Origin: Brachypodium distachyon
Taxonomy: Eukaryota; Streptophyta; Magnoliopsida; Poales; Poaceae
Length of the DNA stretch: 64,000 nucleotides
NCBI RefSeq assembly: GCF_000005505.3
Contig: NC_016131.3
Location: 39,656,855-39,720,854 of the forward strand
Direction: 5' to 3'
Made by a program: the position numbers and the translations under genes. Within the stretch, counting starts at the first letter, position 1. Each line of letters starts with the position of its first letter. Shown here piece after piece: positions 45,837-57,572 of this stretch. The notes beneath the pieces were generated by a model. The model saw only the letters and a program-made list of their open reading frames with translations. It was not told the origin of the DNA and did not search any database.

Positions 45837-46949
45837 CAAGGAAAGTCCCTATGCACTACTAGGATGTGGGGTTCCAAAGATCACTCCACTCAACTTTTAA
45901 TCAAGTTCTTACTTGTTCTTACCCAGCAAACAGGAAGGTGATGGCCAGCGGCGAGAACAAGCCCTCTGAAGATTAATGTATCGATGCCTCGAGGCAAACC
46001 AACCTAGGTGTAGAATCTGTGGAGCTTGGAGGCTTATGTGAGTAGCAAGGAAAAGCGAATAATCAAATCAGAATGCAAAGTTGAAAATATGCTCAAAAAT
46101 GCTAGTCCTAGCTGCTGGAGTCGATAAGAACAAATTACAGAAATAATCTAAGCCTAGATACTGAAGAAGGTAGGAATAGATAGATCAAAAGATGGCACAA
46201 CAAGTAAATCCCTGGGATTTTATTTTCTTTTTTCTTTTCTTTTTGTGGCCTTCTGTTTGGCTTCTTATTCTTTTCTTCTTTTTTTTTTAACCCCAGAAAT
46301 TCACGCAAAAGAAGGGCCGGAAAACTATATGTCGGTCTGTCGAAGAACAGCAAAGACTGCCGTAAGAAAAATTCAGAAAAATATGGAAAATACGGGTTAG
46401 AAGTGTATCGACACAAGCTTTCCAGCAAGGGCAAGATCACTCAAAACAGATGTCGGATGGTAGAGAAAACTGAAAAACACCGGGCTGCAGCGACGCCGAA
46501 AAACGGATGCAGAAACTTGGAAATTATGAAAGTCCACCTTACAAACCGAATTTGAGGGTCAAAGTGCAGGGAAACTTGGAAGTTATGAAACGCCCTGGAT
46601 GTTTCCTGATGCGCCTCGTCGTGAGCTTTCCAAAAAGTCCAAGAACGTCCAAATCCGAGTTGGGGTGCAAAAGATACGTCCGTTTTACTGAACACGTGTC
46701 AAACCCACCCGAAATTAAAATTCTACTCGGACTCGGGTCCGAAACTGACTCGAACTCTTTCTCTTTTTTTTTCGTTTTTTTTCTTTCTTTCTTTCCTTTT
46801 TTTTTTCTTTCCCTTCTTTTTTTTTCACAACTTTCCGAACAACTTGATCTCTAAACAAAATTCGATCTATTATGAAACACTTTCCAAAAGCACTCTTGAT
46901 TGGACTCGGACTCGAACTCGCGGCTGAAAACTATAACTTGCCGACTCGA

Positions 46950-47060
46950 TGTAGGACTCGAAGAGGGACTCAGTGTAGGACTCGACGAGGGACTCGGTGT
47001 AGAACTCGAAGAGGGACTCGGTGTAGGACTCGAAGACGGACTCGGTGTAGGACTTGAAGA
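46950..47060 (+). repeat. 24-bp tandem repeat, about five copies
   Basis: The unit is 'ggactcgaagagggactcggtgta' with single-base variants. It lies in the leader of the permuted Gypsy segment and gives an Arg/Thr/Cys or Leu/Gly/Glu periodic translation depending on frame, probably meaningless. Confidence 0.85.
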
Positions 47061-47409
47061 GGGACCCGGTGGAAGTTATGGTGGCGGCGGAAGATTATGG
47101 CGGTGGTGTGGCAGGAAGTTTGGCGGCGGAAGATTGATGGAAAGCCTGCGTCACACGAAATCAAAAGACAAAAACAAGTTCGATCTAGTAGAAAAAAATC
47201 CGAAAAACGATCCAATCTAATCCAGCAACTCGACACGATTAATGCAGCAAAGATTCAACAATGCAAAACTAATGTGAAAATTGCAAGGCTCAGATTGGTT
47301 CTAGGACAAGGTAACTAATCTAAATTTTATTTTTCGCTTTTTCTTGACGATAGGTAAAAAACAGATCTAAGCTAGGGATAAATTGAAAGATCTCACCGAG
47401 CAACCTTAA

Positions 47410-47421
47410 GCTCTGATACCA
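47410..47421 (-). other. Primer-binding site (tRNA-iMet) of the permuted Gypsy segment
   Basis: The minus strand reads TGGTATCAGAGC, the exact 12-base complement of the plant initiator tRNA-Met 3' end. It lies two bases after the LTR end (GGCTATCA). Confidence 0.85.
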
Positions 47422-48398
47422 CGTGATAGCCTCGAGGGTGTCCCGATCTTTCGATGAGATACCTAATTATCAATTTGGTAGGAGGTGACGTTGAAAATCC
47501 GACTACAACCTAGGAGGCGACGTTGACAATCCGACTACAACCTAGGAGGCAGCGCCTTAGCGATCGATACACCAACTCCAGAAGGTTATTGATCCCGCGG
47601 GGGCACGATCAACCTGACCACGAAGGTCTTTGTTCCTGCAAGCAATCGAAGAACAAGCAAGAACAAGATGAAAAGCAATCTGAAATTGCGAATAGGAGAT
47701 ATGAAGGTTCACGAATCTGAATACTCAATATAGTTGGAGTCTTGATGACGGTAAAATAGGTGGTCTAACCGACACAAGCGATTACACGAAAGTAGCAAAG
47801 GCTAAACTTTATCTAATCAAAACCCAAGGCTCCATAGGGGGGCTCATGGGGTATGAATAGGAGGGGAACTAGGTGGTTTTCGGCCAGGCCCTTGAGGGAC
47901 TCCGAAACGGCCTAGGAATCCTCCTAAAACACAATGAAAACATCTTAAAATTGGCTGGACCTATTACATGGCCTTAGGCCCAATAAAGCAAGGTTATAAC
48001 TCTCATCTTTGGCCCATAGATACCCATTGGAGGGGGAATCCTCCACTTGGCCGAAATCCCATTGATGAAGAGGATGCAGCCTTCTTCTCATCTCTCGTTA
48101 TGGCCGTTTCAATGTTTGAAATCATCACTTGAGTTAGCTCCCGCCACCTTGCTGCCACCTCCATGGTTTGCTGTCCAACGCTGATCCTTGAGGTCCAAGC
48201 TAGGTCCTTCATTCCTAAAACACATAAAAGAATCCATCTTAGGCAGCAGCATATTCTCATTAATATTAAATGAAGTACCGAGGAACGAAAGTACCTGATA
48301 ATTTAGTTGTCGTGCACGAGCTCTAGTAATTAGTCCATGTATCTCCGGTACTTGAGGTGTAGGTGCTTTAGGGGCTGTGGTTGTATCATTAGTTGGAA

Positions 48399-49617
48399 TG
48401 TCCTCATCACCCTGGCTGCCTCCTGTGGTCTTGTCGTTCATCAAATGGACGTAAAGACAGCTTTCCTTAACGGAGAGTTGGAAGAGGAAATTTACATGGA
48501 TCTGCCAGATGAATTTGTGGTAAAGGGTGAAGAGAGAAAGGTATGCAAGTTACTAAAATCTTTGTATGGACTAAAACAAGCACCTAAGCAATGGCACGAG
48601 AAGTTTGACAGAACTTTAACTTCTGCAGGTTTTGTCATTAATGAGGCTGATAGATGTGTGTACTATTGCCATGGTAGGGGCAAAGGTGTTATTTTGTGTT
48701 TGTACGTGGATGATATTCTGATTTTTGGTACAAACATAAAAATGATAAATTAGGTCAAGTCGTTTCTATCAAATTGCTTTGATATGAAAGATCTGGGAGA
48801 GGCTGATGTTATTCTTAACATTAAGCTGGTTAAAGATGAAAGTAGAATTACTTTGTTGCAATTCCACTATGTTGAGAAGGTCTTGAGTCGGTTTGGCTTT
48901 ACGGACAGCAAGCCTTCATTAATACCTTATGATCTCAGCATGATGCTCAGAAAGAACAAAGGAGAAGGGAAAGATCAATTGAGATACTCTCACATAATCG
49001 ATTCCCTTATGTACTTAGCTAGCGCTACGAGGTCTGATATCTCTTTTGCTGTGAGCAAATTGAGTAGATTCACGTCAAACACGGGTATAGATCATTGGCG
49101 TGCACTAGAAAGGATATCGCGCTATCTAAAAGGTACGATGAGCTATGGAATACATTATTCAGGGCATCCAGCTGTGCTTGAGGGATATTGTGATTCGAAC
49201 TGGATCTCTGATGCAGATTTGCTCTACGCCACAACCAGGTATGTTTTCACACTCGGTGGTGGTGCAGTATCATGGAGATATTGTAAACAAACCATATTGA
49301 CATGGTCAACTATGGAAGGAGAGATTGCTGCTTTAGATACAGGCACCTTTGAGGTAGAGTGGTTGAGAGATCTTTTGATGGACTTGCCGGTGGTTGAAAA
49401 CCCCGTACCGGCCATCCTGATGAACTGTGATAATCAATCTGTGATGGTTAAAGTGAACAGTTCTAAGAATAACGCTAAGTCATCTTCACACGTGAGAAGA
49501 CGTGTGAAGTCCGTCAGGAAATTGAGAAACTCCGAAGTAATAACTGTTACATATATTCAAACAGACAAAAACCCATTCATGAAATCACCTTCACTAAGGG
49601 ACTGTCACGTAATGTGA
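48399..49617 (+). pseudogene. Copia element C reverse transcriptase and RNase H
   Basis: Homology starts at VLITLAASCGL and continues QMDVKTAFLNGELEEEIYM, SLYGLKQAPKQWHEKF and LYVDDILIFG (catalytic DD at about 48706). A single TAG at 48751-48753 follows. The frame then continues with MKDLGEADVILNIKL, LMYLASATRSDISFAVSKLS and YLKGT. RNase H has GYCDSNWISD and STMEGEIAALDTG. It ends at 49617. The N-terminal part of RT is missing at the junction with the Gypsy segment. Confidence 0.9.
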
Positions 49618-50209
49618 TAGAGAGCGCATCGAGGGAGATGGCACTGAGACCCATGAACGTTACGCCATAGTGGTAACCCAACCTATGTGATCGGAGATCC
49701 CGTGAAGTAGGACCTGGAAAGAACGAAGCTATCGGCATAACAGAGGAGAGTATGATATAACCTTCTCTATGTGAAGATGTGCGACTCTCAAATTGCTGTA
49801 AGGCAAGTTGACGACATGCCTTAATGTGTTCATTGCGGCTATGAGTAGCGAAAGATGCTGTCCTACAGAGCATTCTTGAAAGAACACACCTGTATGAGTT
49901 CGACTGTCTAACGTCATAGTTTATGAGATCTGGGTGATCTCTAGTAACTCATGAAGAGACCACGGAGTACGACACATATACTCCACCCATGGGGTAGACT
50001 ACTGATAGCCCAGTATTGGTTGACTTTGAGTGAAATCTAATTCACGCCAGCTTGCAATTCAAGGCTTAGTCCAATGTGAGTGTGGATGAATGTAACTTAA
50101 AGTTTTAGGCAGAAGTTCAACTTAACAGTCTCTGCTGAAACACTAGTATATAAACAAGTAGCGAGAACATGCAAATATCTAAATGGGTATTTGAGATCTG
50201 GTGGAGGAT

Positions 50210-50513
50210 TGTTAGAATTTGGTGGGCCAGATCAGCCCAAGCCCAAGTTTTAATAAATTCTGAAAAATCTCAAAAGCCCATTGATGAAGTGGGAGGAGGG
50301 GAGTGGGAATAGTCCCACCTTGCTAGTTTAGAGTGAGTGAGACTAACATACAAGTGATGTTGCTTCTCACGTAGTAAGCAAGTGAGTAAGGAAAATCCCC
50401 ACGCGCGCTCCTCCTCCTCTGCTCGCCTCACCTCGTCACGACGCGCACGTCGCGTCGCGTCTCGTGGATCGAGTTCAGCCGAGCCGTTTGTGTCGGTGCG
50501 GGGCCGGGCTTCA
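50210..50513 (+). repeat. 3' LTR of Copia element C, truncated
   Basis: It starts TGTTAGAATTTGGTGGGCC directly after the polypurine tract 'ggtggaggat' and is colinear with the 5' LTR until about 50513. There 'ggggccgggcttc' gives way to unrelated sequence, so roughly 650 bp of the LTR are lost. Confidence 0.85.
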
Positions 50514-51191
50514 GTCAGCGGGCAGATCAGGACGGGAGGCAGGTCGTGAGTGGAGGAATGCGGGATTGACCAGGAACACATGCCGCGCGTGCTGCCTCCG
50601 CTCGCCGGAACCCTAGGCTCTGTGTTCGCCGGAGCGGGAGCGAAACGAAGAGAACTCGAGTCCGGTTCTTGGGCCTCTTCCGGTATTTGGGTTTTAGCGG
50701 AGAGACCGAAAGTGGACAGTGGAGAAAAAGGTCAGGATGCTTGTCTCATACCTGGCCAACGGGCCCGGCCCAGGCCCGTTTAGCCTGGTGGGTCCAAAAA
50801 AAAGCCCGATCCAATCTTCTGCAGCACGACCCGGTAAAAAAAAATCTTCTGCAGCGCCTCCGTCGTCTTCTCCAGCCACCGCCCAAGCTGATCTCCGCCG
50901 CCTCGCCTACAGTTGTCATCTCGCTGAGCTCCGCCTCCTCGCCTACCACAGCTGCCCGAGCCTCGCGCCACCGGCCCTGGTCGATGGATCTAGATGGTCT
51001 TGCACACGAGTATAGATGATTAGATGAGCAAGCATCGGTCATAATCACTTTAATTGCCCATCTGATTATTCTAAATTGCACCCCCACTTTCGACGCATGT
51101 TGAGCAGATGGTATCGAGGTGACCTCTAGATAGGCAAGCATCGGTCACATGACAGAGTTGAGGAAAGGATGGACTAGCTAACAAGGCGAAA

Positions 51192-51355
51192 GTGGGGTGC
51201 AATTTAATTGCATCAGCAGAGTCTTGAACTCAAGAGCAATCCACTTATATACTTCACAATTAAACATGCATCGAATGTGGTGTACAATTTAACTGCATGA
51301 GCTGAGTCTTGAACTCAAGAGCAATCCACTTATATACTTCAACAATTAAACATAT
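51192..51355 (+). repeat. 85-bp tandem duplication
   Basis: Two adjacent copies share GTCTTGAACTCAAGAGCAAT and the following 'ccacttatatacttc'. They differ by a few bases ('gggtgcaatttaattgcatcagcaga' against 'tgtacaatttaactgcatgagctga'). Confidence 0.85.
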
Positions 51356-51783
51356 AGTCTTGTCCTCCATTTCGATGCCAGTGTTCATGTTCAAATTTTC
51401 AAATTTGAATTGAGTTTTCAGAATTTTGCTGTTTGGTTATCTTCGAAATCAGTATTGGAATTTGAAAATGTGGGGCATGCCATTAACCGATGCTCTCTGT
51501 CAGGACGCAGACTTTTCGTACTTGAATTGGCATTCAGGTGTATGACTTGTCAATGCCGTTCCCTTTAGGAGAAAGTGATTATGTCCATTGGTCAGCGAAG
51601 CCAACTCCACAAATTATTATCTGGACGGAAATTAAGCCCCGTGAGTGCATATATGATGTTTGTTTGTTTTTCCATTTTTGTTTGGAAGTCAGCTCATTAG
51701 AAGACAAGAAAATCATTTTGTGGTTATGTTTCTATATGAGATATTTTACGGTATCTCAAAATTATTTTGGGCCGTAGTCGCTA

Positions 51784-51848
51784 CTTCTTGATACTCCAAT
51801 ATGAATGTGTATGGAGCTTCATCTCAAAACAAACGGAGTATCAAGAAG
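51784..51848. repeat. 65-bp inverted repeat with perfect 14-bp arms
   Basis: CTTCTTGATACTCC at 51784-51797 and GGAGTATCAAGAAG at 51835-51848 flank a 37-bp loop. The 'ggagta' word resembles Stowaway-type ends, but the element is very short and no TA duplication is obvious. Confidence 0.6.
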
Positions 51849-52764
51849 AAAAAAAGTAAAAAACGTAACTTAATATTCCATTTAGTTTAGTTGGAGTACG
51901 AGGTGCAGTAAAATCTGCCTTCTATATTTGATCCTACCTGCAGGATAATGCCGGCATAATCTATTTGATCCTAATAGGACGATAGCGCCGGCATAATCCG
52001 TGTGTCCTATTCTTCGGACCGTGTTTAAAGAGGTGTAAATTTTATAGATAGAGAACTCAATACAGGGCAACACCTCGCTCGTTGTCAATATCTCCAGCGA
52101 CCTCAAGTTGTCCTTACATGCCGGCACTTCGCTCTCGTGATTTAAATTAAAAGTTGTGGATTGGAATGATACACAACAATTCGCGGTTTACTATACTGTA
52201 CTTAAACATCTTATCTAGGACTCAGGCAATCCGGTTCAACTCTTCCAGGCCCACCCATCGCGTTGGAAGCCACCGCGAGAACGCCCACTTCACTCTCTTG
52301 GACTTGGAAGCCACTACTTTGTGTTGCTTGGCGTGGGGGCAATGATGTCAACAAGCCAGAGCTGTATGACGAAAGTCCAGATCAATACGTGATGCCTTGG
52401 GTATGACTTTCAGTGGATCATTAAACCCCGCCCATGGATATGACAATTTGTTGAAAGCACATATTTGCAAGGTCTAACAACAGTGATTTTCTGTCTAAAT
52501 AATTCTTTTGGTAATTCAGTGCAGTTCACACAGCTGTCAAATGTGTCCATCGACTGCCGGTGCTCAAAGGACAAAAGGCAGGTAAACATATTCCGCAGCT
52601 ATGCCAGTACTTTATTAGCAGTCTCACCAAAACAACATACGTTTGCCTCTTCCATATCCTTTGATTTGCTCTGCTGCAGTGCTCCCATCATTAGTCACAG
52701 AATCATCAGCAGCACACCACTCTATCCGTACAGGAAGCCCGGAAGGACTAGATTACGTACGTAA

Positions 52765-54998
52765 ATGGGGTTGCCACAGAACCGCCTTGTGAGCAACCGC
52801 CGGCTGCTGGGCACATCAGCCTCGCCGCCGGCTGTTGGCCCAAGTCCGTCCAGTCCGGACGGGATGAAGATCATGTTGGCAGTTCTGGTGGTGGTCATCT
52901 TCTGCACGCTATTCTACTGCGTCTACTGCTGGCGCTGGCGGAAGCGCAACGGTAAGTGGCCAACTTCTCTGAACCAAACAAGAGTATACATTGGTTTCTG
53001 GGATTAATTGTGCTGTTTTGTTGAATGAAATTGTTGCTCGCTTCAGCCGCCGTCAGGAGAACGCAGAACGAGATCCTGAGAACCATCTCAAGCTCGGACT
53101 TGCCGCTCATGGACCTCGCCTTGATCCACGACGCCACCACCAACTTCTCCGATGCCAACAAGCTCGGCGAAGGCGGCTTCGGCCCGGTCTACAGAGTAAT
53201 AGCATTATAGCAGTCGACTACTGACCACTTCGGCTCAATCCCACTCGCGTGGATAAAATGAAAAAAAAAAATTAGTTGCAAAAAAATTAGAACACTCGGG
53301 AAAAAAATAAAATCATGTTTAAATCATTTCAGGGAATTTACAAGACAATCAAGCAAGTTTTCAAATTCATATATTTACAAGTAAGAAATACAAATTACGT
53401 TATTCTAAAAAAACAAGGAATTTTTAGAACATTGGCAAGAAAGTTTTGAACATTTATGAAAACTCAGAAAAGTATGTTAAATGCGATTTAACATTCAAAA
53501 GAAACATTTACACCTTGACATTGCTTATTTTTCAGATGCATTTTTTTTTAATTTTCCTGTGCATCCACATACTAACATACATATGGTCTATGAAAGCATT
53601 CGTACATCCACAAAATTTACAAAGTATGGCCCTTTCAAGTTACTGTATGACCATATATCTTGATTCTTATCAAGAGTTTGTAGGTTATTTGTCAGTTTTC
53701 TTAACTTTATTAGAACATTTATGATTTTCCCTATCTTATTTTCCATTTAGAAAATATAATTTTACATGTTTTTTACGAAGGGCGTGCTGCCAAGCGGTAC
53801 CGAGATTGCGGTGAAGCGCCTGTCCACGCGGTCGCGGCAAGGCACGATAGAGTTTGAGAACGAGGTAGAGCTGATTGCAAAACTGCAGCACCGCAACTTG
53901 GTGCGGCTCATGGGCTGGTGCTCCCAACACGACGAGAAGCTGCTGGTGTACGAATACTTGCCCAACCGTAGCCTCGACGCCTTCCTCTTCGGTGTGTTTT
54001 TACTTCATTTTCCATCTCACCGGCTCTCCGGGAAGTGGAATTTATCCTGCGTCAAGGGTCATGCGTCCTAACAAATTACTCACCGCTCAATTAATTGCTA
54101 GACACGAGCAAGAGCGCGCAGCTGGATTGGAACACTCGGCACAACATCATCTTGGGCGTTGCCCGTGGGCTGCTCTACCTCCACGAGGACTCGTTGCTCA
54201 AGGTTGTCCACCGGGACCTCAAGGCTAGCAACGTGCTCCTTGACAACAAGATGAACCCAAAGATCTCCGACTTCGGGCTTGCCAGGATCTTCCGGGACGG
54301 GTGCAATAGGGTCAACACGGGACGTGTCGTCGGAACCTAGTAATTATCTACTCTATTTGTGTTGTAAATTGCCTGCACGGAATAGCAGTTACGTGAGTCC
54401 CTCACCTCAGGCCGAAATTTGGTTGCAGCGGATACATGGCGCCGGAGTTCGTCATGGATGGCGTCTTCTCTGTGAAGTCAGACGTATTTGGCTTCGGCGT
54501 CCTCCTGCTAGAGATCCTGAGCGGGCAGCGGAACGGCATATCGTACCTTGAGGAGCACCAGCAATCCCTCATCCAAGATGTGCAAAAATAAGACATTTCT
54601 AGCTAGGATTAACTGAAGTTCCTTTTATTTTTGCGACTGAGGCCATTTCCAAAAACTTCTTTTTTTTTTTTTTTGCTTTTTGGCAGGCATGGAAGTTGTG
54701 GACTGATGGTCGGGCCAAGGAGATCATGGACCCGACGCTTGGGGAATCCTACTCAAGGGAGGAAGCATGGGGTTGCTTCCAAGTCGGCCTCCTCTGCGTG
54801 CAAGACGACCCCGACATTCGGCCGACCATGTCCAATGTCATGCTCATGCTGATCGGTGATCACACGAGCTTTCCTACGCCATGCAAGCCACTGAGGAACG
54901 TCCCGATGTCAGCGCCATCATCTGCGCGGAAGAGCGAGTCGTCGCTGTCGCTCAAGTCGCTCAACTATGCCTCCATCACTGCCGTCCAGCCACGATGA
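52765..54998 (+). CDS. Receptor-like protein kinase lacking an ectodomain (CRK/SRK-like), six exons
   Basis: Join 52765..52951, 53047..53195, 53781..53991, 54102..54339, 54429..54579 and 54687..54998; predicted product 415 aa. A short N-terminus with a Ser/Pro-rich patch precedes one membrane segment (about residues 36-56, [19 protein letters not shown]) and a basic stop-transfer WRWRKRN. The kinase domain has the glycine loop GEGGFGPVY (103-111), catalytic Lys124 (IAVKRL), HRDLKASN (219-226), DFGLAR (239-244) and APE (266-268). All catalytic residues are intact and it is of the RD type. The tail is Ser-rich and ends SITAVQPR. Exon phases are consistent at all five GT/AG junctions. TAA lies directly before the ATG in the same frame, so any DUF26 or lectin ectodomain is lost or was never present. 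It would act as a membrane-bound Ser/Thr kinase. Confidence 0.82.
53196..53780 (+). other. Second intron of the receptor kinase gene (585 bp)
   Basis: This is a phase-0 intron between VYR and GVLPSG, donor GTAATA and acceptor TTTTTTACGAAG. It is several times longer than the other four introns (89-110 bp) and AT-rich. I see no coding or transposon ends in it. Confidence 0.7.
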
Positions 54999-57281
54999 GG
55001 GTTGCTGCTAGATGTGCTTTATGGTCTACATTGATTTAGATCCATGTGATGCAAGTCGATTTCTACAATTGTACACTCTAAATGTGTCGTAGGGGTTCTT
55101 TTTATTTATTTATTTAAAAAATAGGCTTAAAAAACCAAAATCATTATCTAGAAGTGTTCTTTTCGACTTACATATATACTTATATCTGCGTAATCAATAT
55201 GGGGCACATTGCGGAGTAGTTCCGCCCATAAAATGTTGTCAATAAACCTTTTCATTTACGGGCTACTAAAAAGACTTTAATTGTGCATGTGTGACCCACG
55301 TATAAACAATTTAATCGTGCAATAAAAGTGCAAACATTTAAATCATTGTCGTGGAACGATATACTCCACTGTCGAAGTTGTAAGCACGTGCATGAAAAAA
55401 ATCTTGCCAACACCACGGTAAACAAATTATTTTATATAATATATTCATAATAAGTTTGTCTCAACTTCTCCTTTGAGACGACATATTATGGATCAGAGGG
55501 AGTACTTCCTATTTCTTGAACTAGCACGGTGGCCCGCGCGAAATGCGCAGGCTAGACCTGATAATCGTTGTTGTATATTTTTTTACGTGTGTTGATAACT
55601 TTTTCAGTTCGTACCTCTTTTGATTTCATGCCATACTGGTATACTCCTTTTGGTTGGGTTTATAAAGCCTGCGCAGGATTTTATAAGAGATTTTGACGAA
55701 ACATTACTCGGTAATACGACGTTATTGCGACCAAAAGAGATATTATTGTATTTGTATTGGAAAACTCAATCAGTTTATATACCTACATTTTTTGTACAAT
55801 TGTTCGTCAAAGATTGGCACAAAATTCAATGTAGGTCTTATAAATCCGGATGGAGCGAATTTAATTCATTGATATTGGATTTAGTCCGATACGTATCTAC
55901 TCATCGTATTTTTAATCCTAAAATCGAAGACATAATATTTATATACCCAAAAGCTTCCACGCCGTGCCAAAAGCCAAATTTGCCACATAGGTCCAATTTA
56001 GCATTGATGCTAAATTTTAGTTTTCCTGCGGTGCAGAGGATGCCAAACTTGCACGTAGATGGGACCCACAAAATAATGAATTAATTGCTCATTTTCCTTA
56101 TCTCTTTTTTTTGTTCTCCAACCTTACTTTCCAATCAAATCCTCGGACCCCAACTCCGCTAACTCCCCACTGCACCCTCTGCTCGCGGCCCGGTCCTCCG
56201 CTCCTCTGCCGCAAGCCCTGTGCATGCCCTGCACCGCCTCCGCTGGTGCCCCTACGCCGCGCTCGCCCAACAGCTCCTCCGCCCCTCAAACTGGGCCTAC
56301 TTCAAACATACCCCTTATTAAATAGTAAATAAGTATATATGAAAAGTATAGAAAGAATTTACTTTTGCGTGGGTTTAAATAAACGGCAGGCGATTTGTTG
56401 CATTCGATCTTAATCAGCCTAGTTTTGTTCATCTGTTTGATCTGAATTGAGGCGGTTGAATTGGAATACATCCACCATGACGGCCGGCCGCGTTCGCCTC
56501 AGCATCGCCTCCCGTGCCGTCGGCCGCCTGCAGCTTCTAGTCGTCGTTGACGGAGACGTGTGGACGTTCTCCGAGCGTTACTTCGGTCAGCAGTGGTAAA
56601 AAGAAAATGGGCAGGGTAGTTTCCAACTAACTATATACGGAGTACGATTGATTCGGATAGATTCAGTTGTGATTTCTTTGGGTACGTTCTAACTTAACGT
56701 GAGCTGACTCTTGGGGTTGGCTACACGTTATACGATTTTAAGATATATGGAGCCATATTATGTCCACGTAGATCTAACGGCTCAGCTTTCATTGATTCCA
56801 GATCCAACCATTAATTGTGATGATGTGGATCAACGTGAAGGCTCCCATCGGTATCTCTCATATTGTTTTTAGTATATAATAGAAGATGTCCACTCCACGA
56901 GTCTATACAGGGTGTTACGGATGAACTATATACATGTTCAAGCATGACCAACTTTCTTTCTTTTTTTAGAGGAACTACGTTGGTAGTCGGGACCAATCAA
57001 AAGATGTTCTTTAGAGCATGGGTGGACAGGGCCCCGAGCAAGCTGAGCCATGGCCCCGGGACTGGAAATTTTTGCTTAATGCGACATGGTTAGACGTTAG
57101 ATCTGGCCAGAATCAGCCCACCTATCTATTTTTCCCTGCAGGCCTTTCAGTCTTCAAATCCCAGCCTTCTTAACTCAGCCTAATTACGGCCCAAGCGAGG
57201 TGATCGATGGAGAGAAGAGTTATCATGCCTCGCTTGGGCACCGCGCCATCCCACCGTCTGTGTGCGTGCCTGCACTAGCAC
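54999..57281. other. Intergenic region downstream of the receptor kinase
   Basis: It is AT-rich with several 'ggagggagta'-like words (near 55495 and 56636) that resemble degraded Stowaway MITE ends. 56110-56330 is C-rich. A 40-codon ATG frame at 56477-56599 (MTAGRVRLSIASRAVG...) has no recognised domain. Nothing else is supported. Confidence 0.4.
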
Positions 57282-57572
57282 TATACCTGGGCAAACACTG
57301 GGCCGGGTTTCACAAAATCCCAACGGTCAAACCTGAAGCCCGAGCCCGGCCCGGCCTGAAGTCCGAAAAATAGGCCATCTAAACATTAAAATAATTATTT
57401 TTGAATAAATAAATATATTTTTATACCTATTTTTTCTAAAAAGTACTCAATTTAAGCCATCTCAGGCTTTTTGGGTTTTTGGGTCAAGCTTTGGGCAGGA
57501 AAGTGAAGCCCGAGCCCGGCCAGGTACACCGGGCTTCTGGCCAGTCGGGTGAGCCACCCATGCCCAGGTATA
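57282..57572. mobile_element. hAT-type MITE with 12-bp terminal inverted repeats and 8-bp target duplication
   Basis: The ends TATACCTGGGCA (57282-57293) and TGCCCAGGTATA (57561-57572) are perfect inverted repeats. Flanks are ACTAGCAC (57274-57281) and ACTAGCTC (57573-57580), an 8-bp duplication with one mismatch, as expected for hAT. The subterminal regions contain 'gcccgagcccggcc' in both halves, and the centre is AT-rich. It has no coding capacity. Confidence 0.8.

Larger units (their letters stand above)
45837..48398 (-). mobile_element. Permuted Gypsy segment (3' half - LTR - 5' leader) inside Copia element C
   Basis: In minus orientation the segment reads as follows. First is the pol C-terminus (GLITRARARQLNYQVLSFLG, 48400-48109), then a purine-rich 'gagagatgagaagaaggc' tract. 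An LTR of about 655 bp (about 48078-47424, TGCATCC...GGCTATCA) comes next. A perfect initiator-tRNA-Met primer-binding site TGGTATCAGAGC (47421-47410) and a long leader with 24-bp repeats (47410-45837) follow. So one LTR has its normal internal neighbours on both sides. There are no outer LTRs. Confidence 0.75.
40411..50513 (+). mobile_element. Copia LTR retrotransposon (element C), disrupted
   Basis: 5' LTR about 40411-41364, gag from 41404, protease near 45060, integrase 45330-45836, RT/RNase H 48399-49617, polypurine tract 'ggtggaggat' and 3' LTR from 50210 (truncated near 50513). The order PR-IN-RT-RH is Copia. It carries a 2.8-kb solo LTR in gag and a permuted Gypsy segment between integrase and RT. 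Stops and frameshifts are frequent. Confidence 0.85.
50514..52764. other. Intergenic region upstream of the receptor kinase
   Basis: 50550-51015 is GC-rich with C-rich exon-like open frames but no recognised domain. The rest is AT-rich. It contains an 85-bp tandem duplication (51192-51355) and a perfect 14-bp inverted repeat (51784-51797 and 51835-51848). The last 250 bases probably include the 5' UTR of the kinase gene or a lost exon. Confidence 0.45.
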
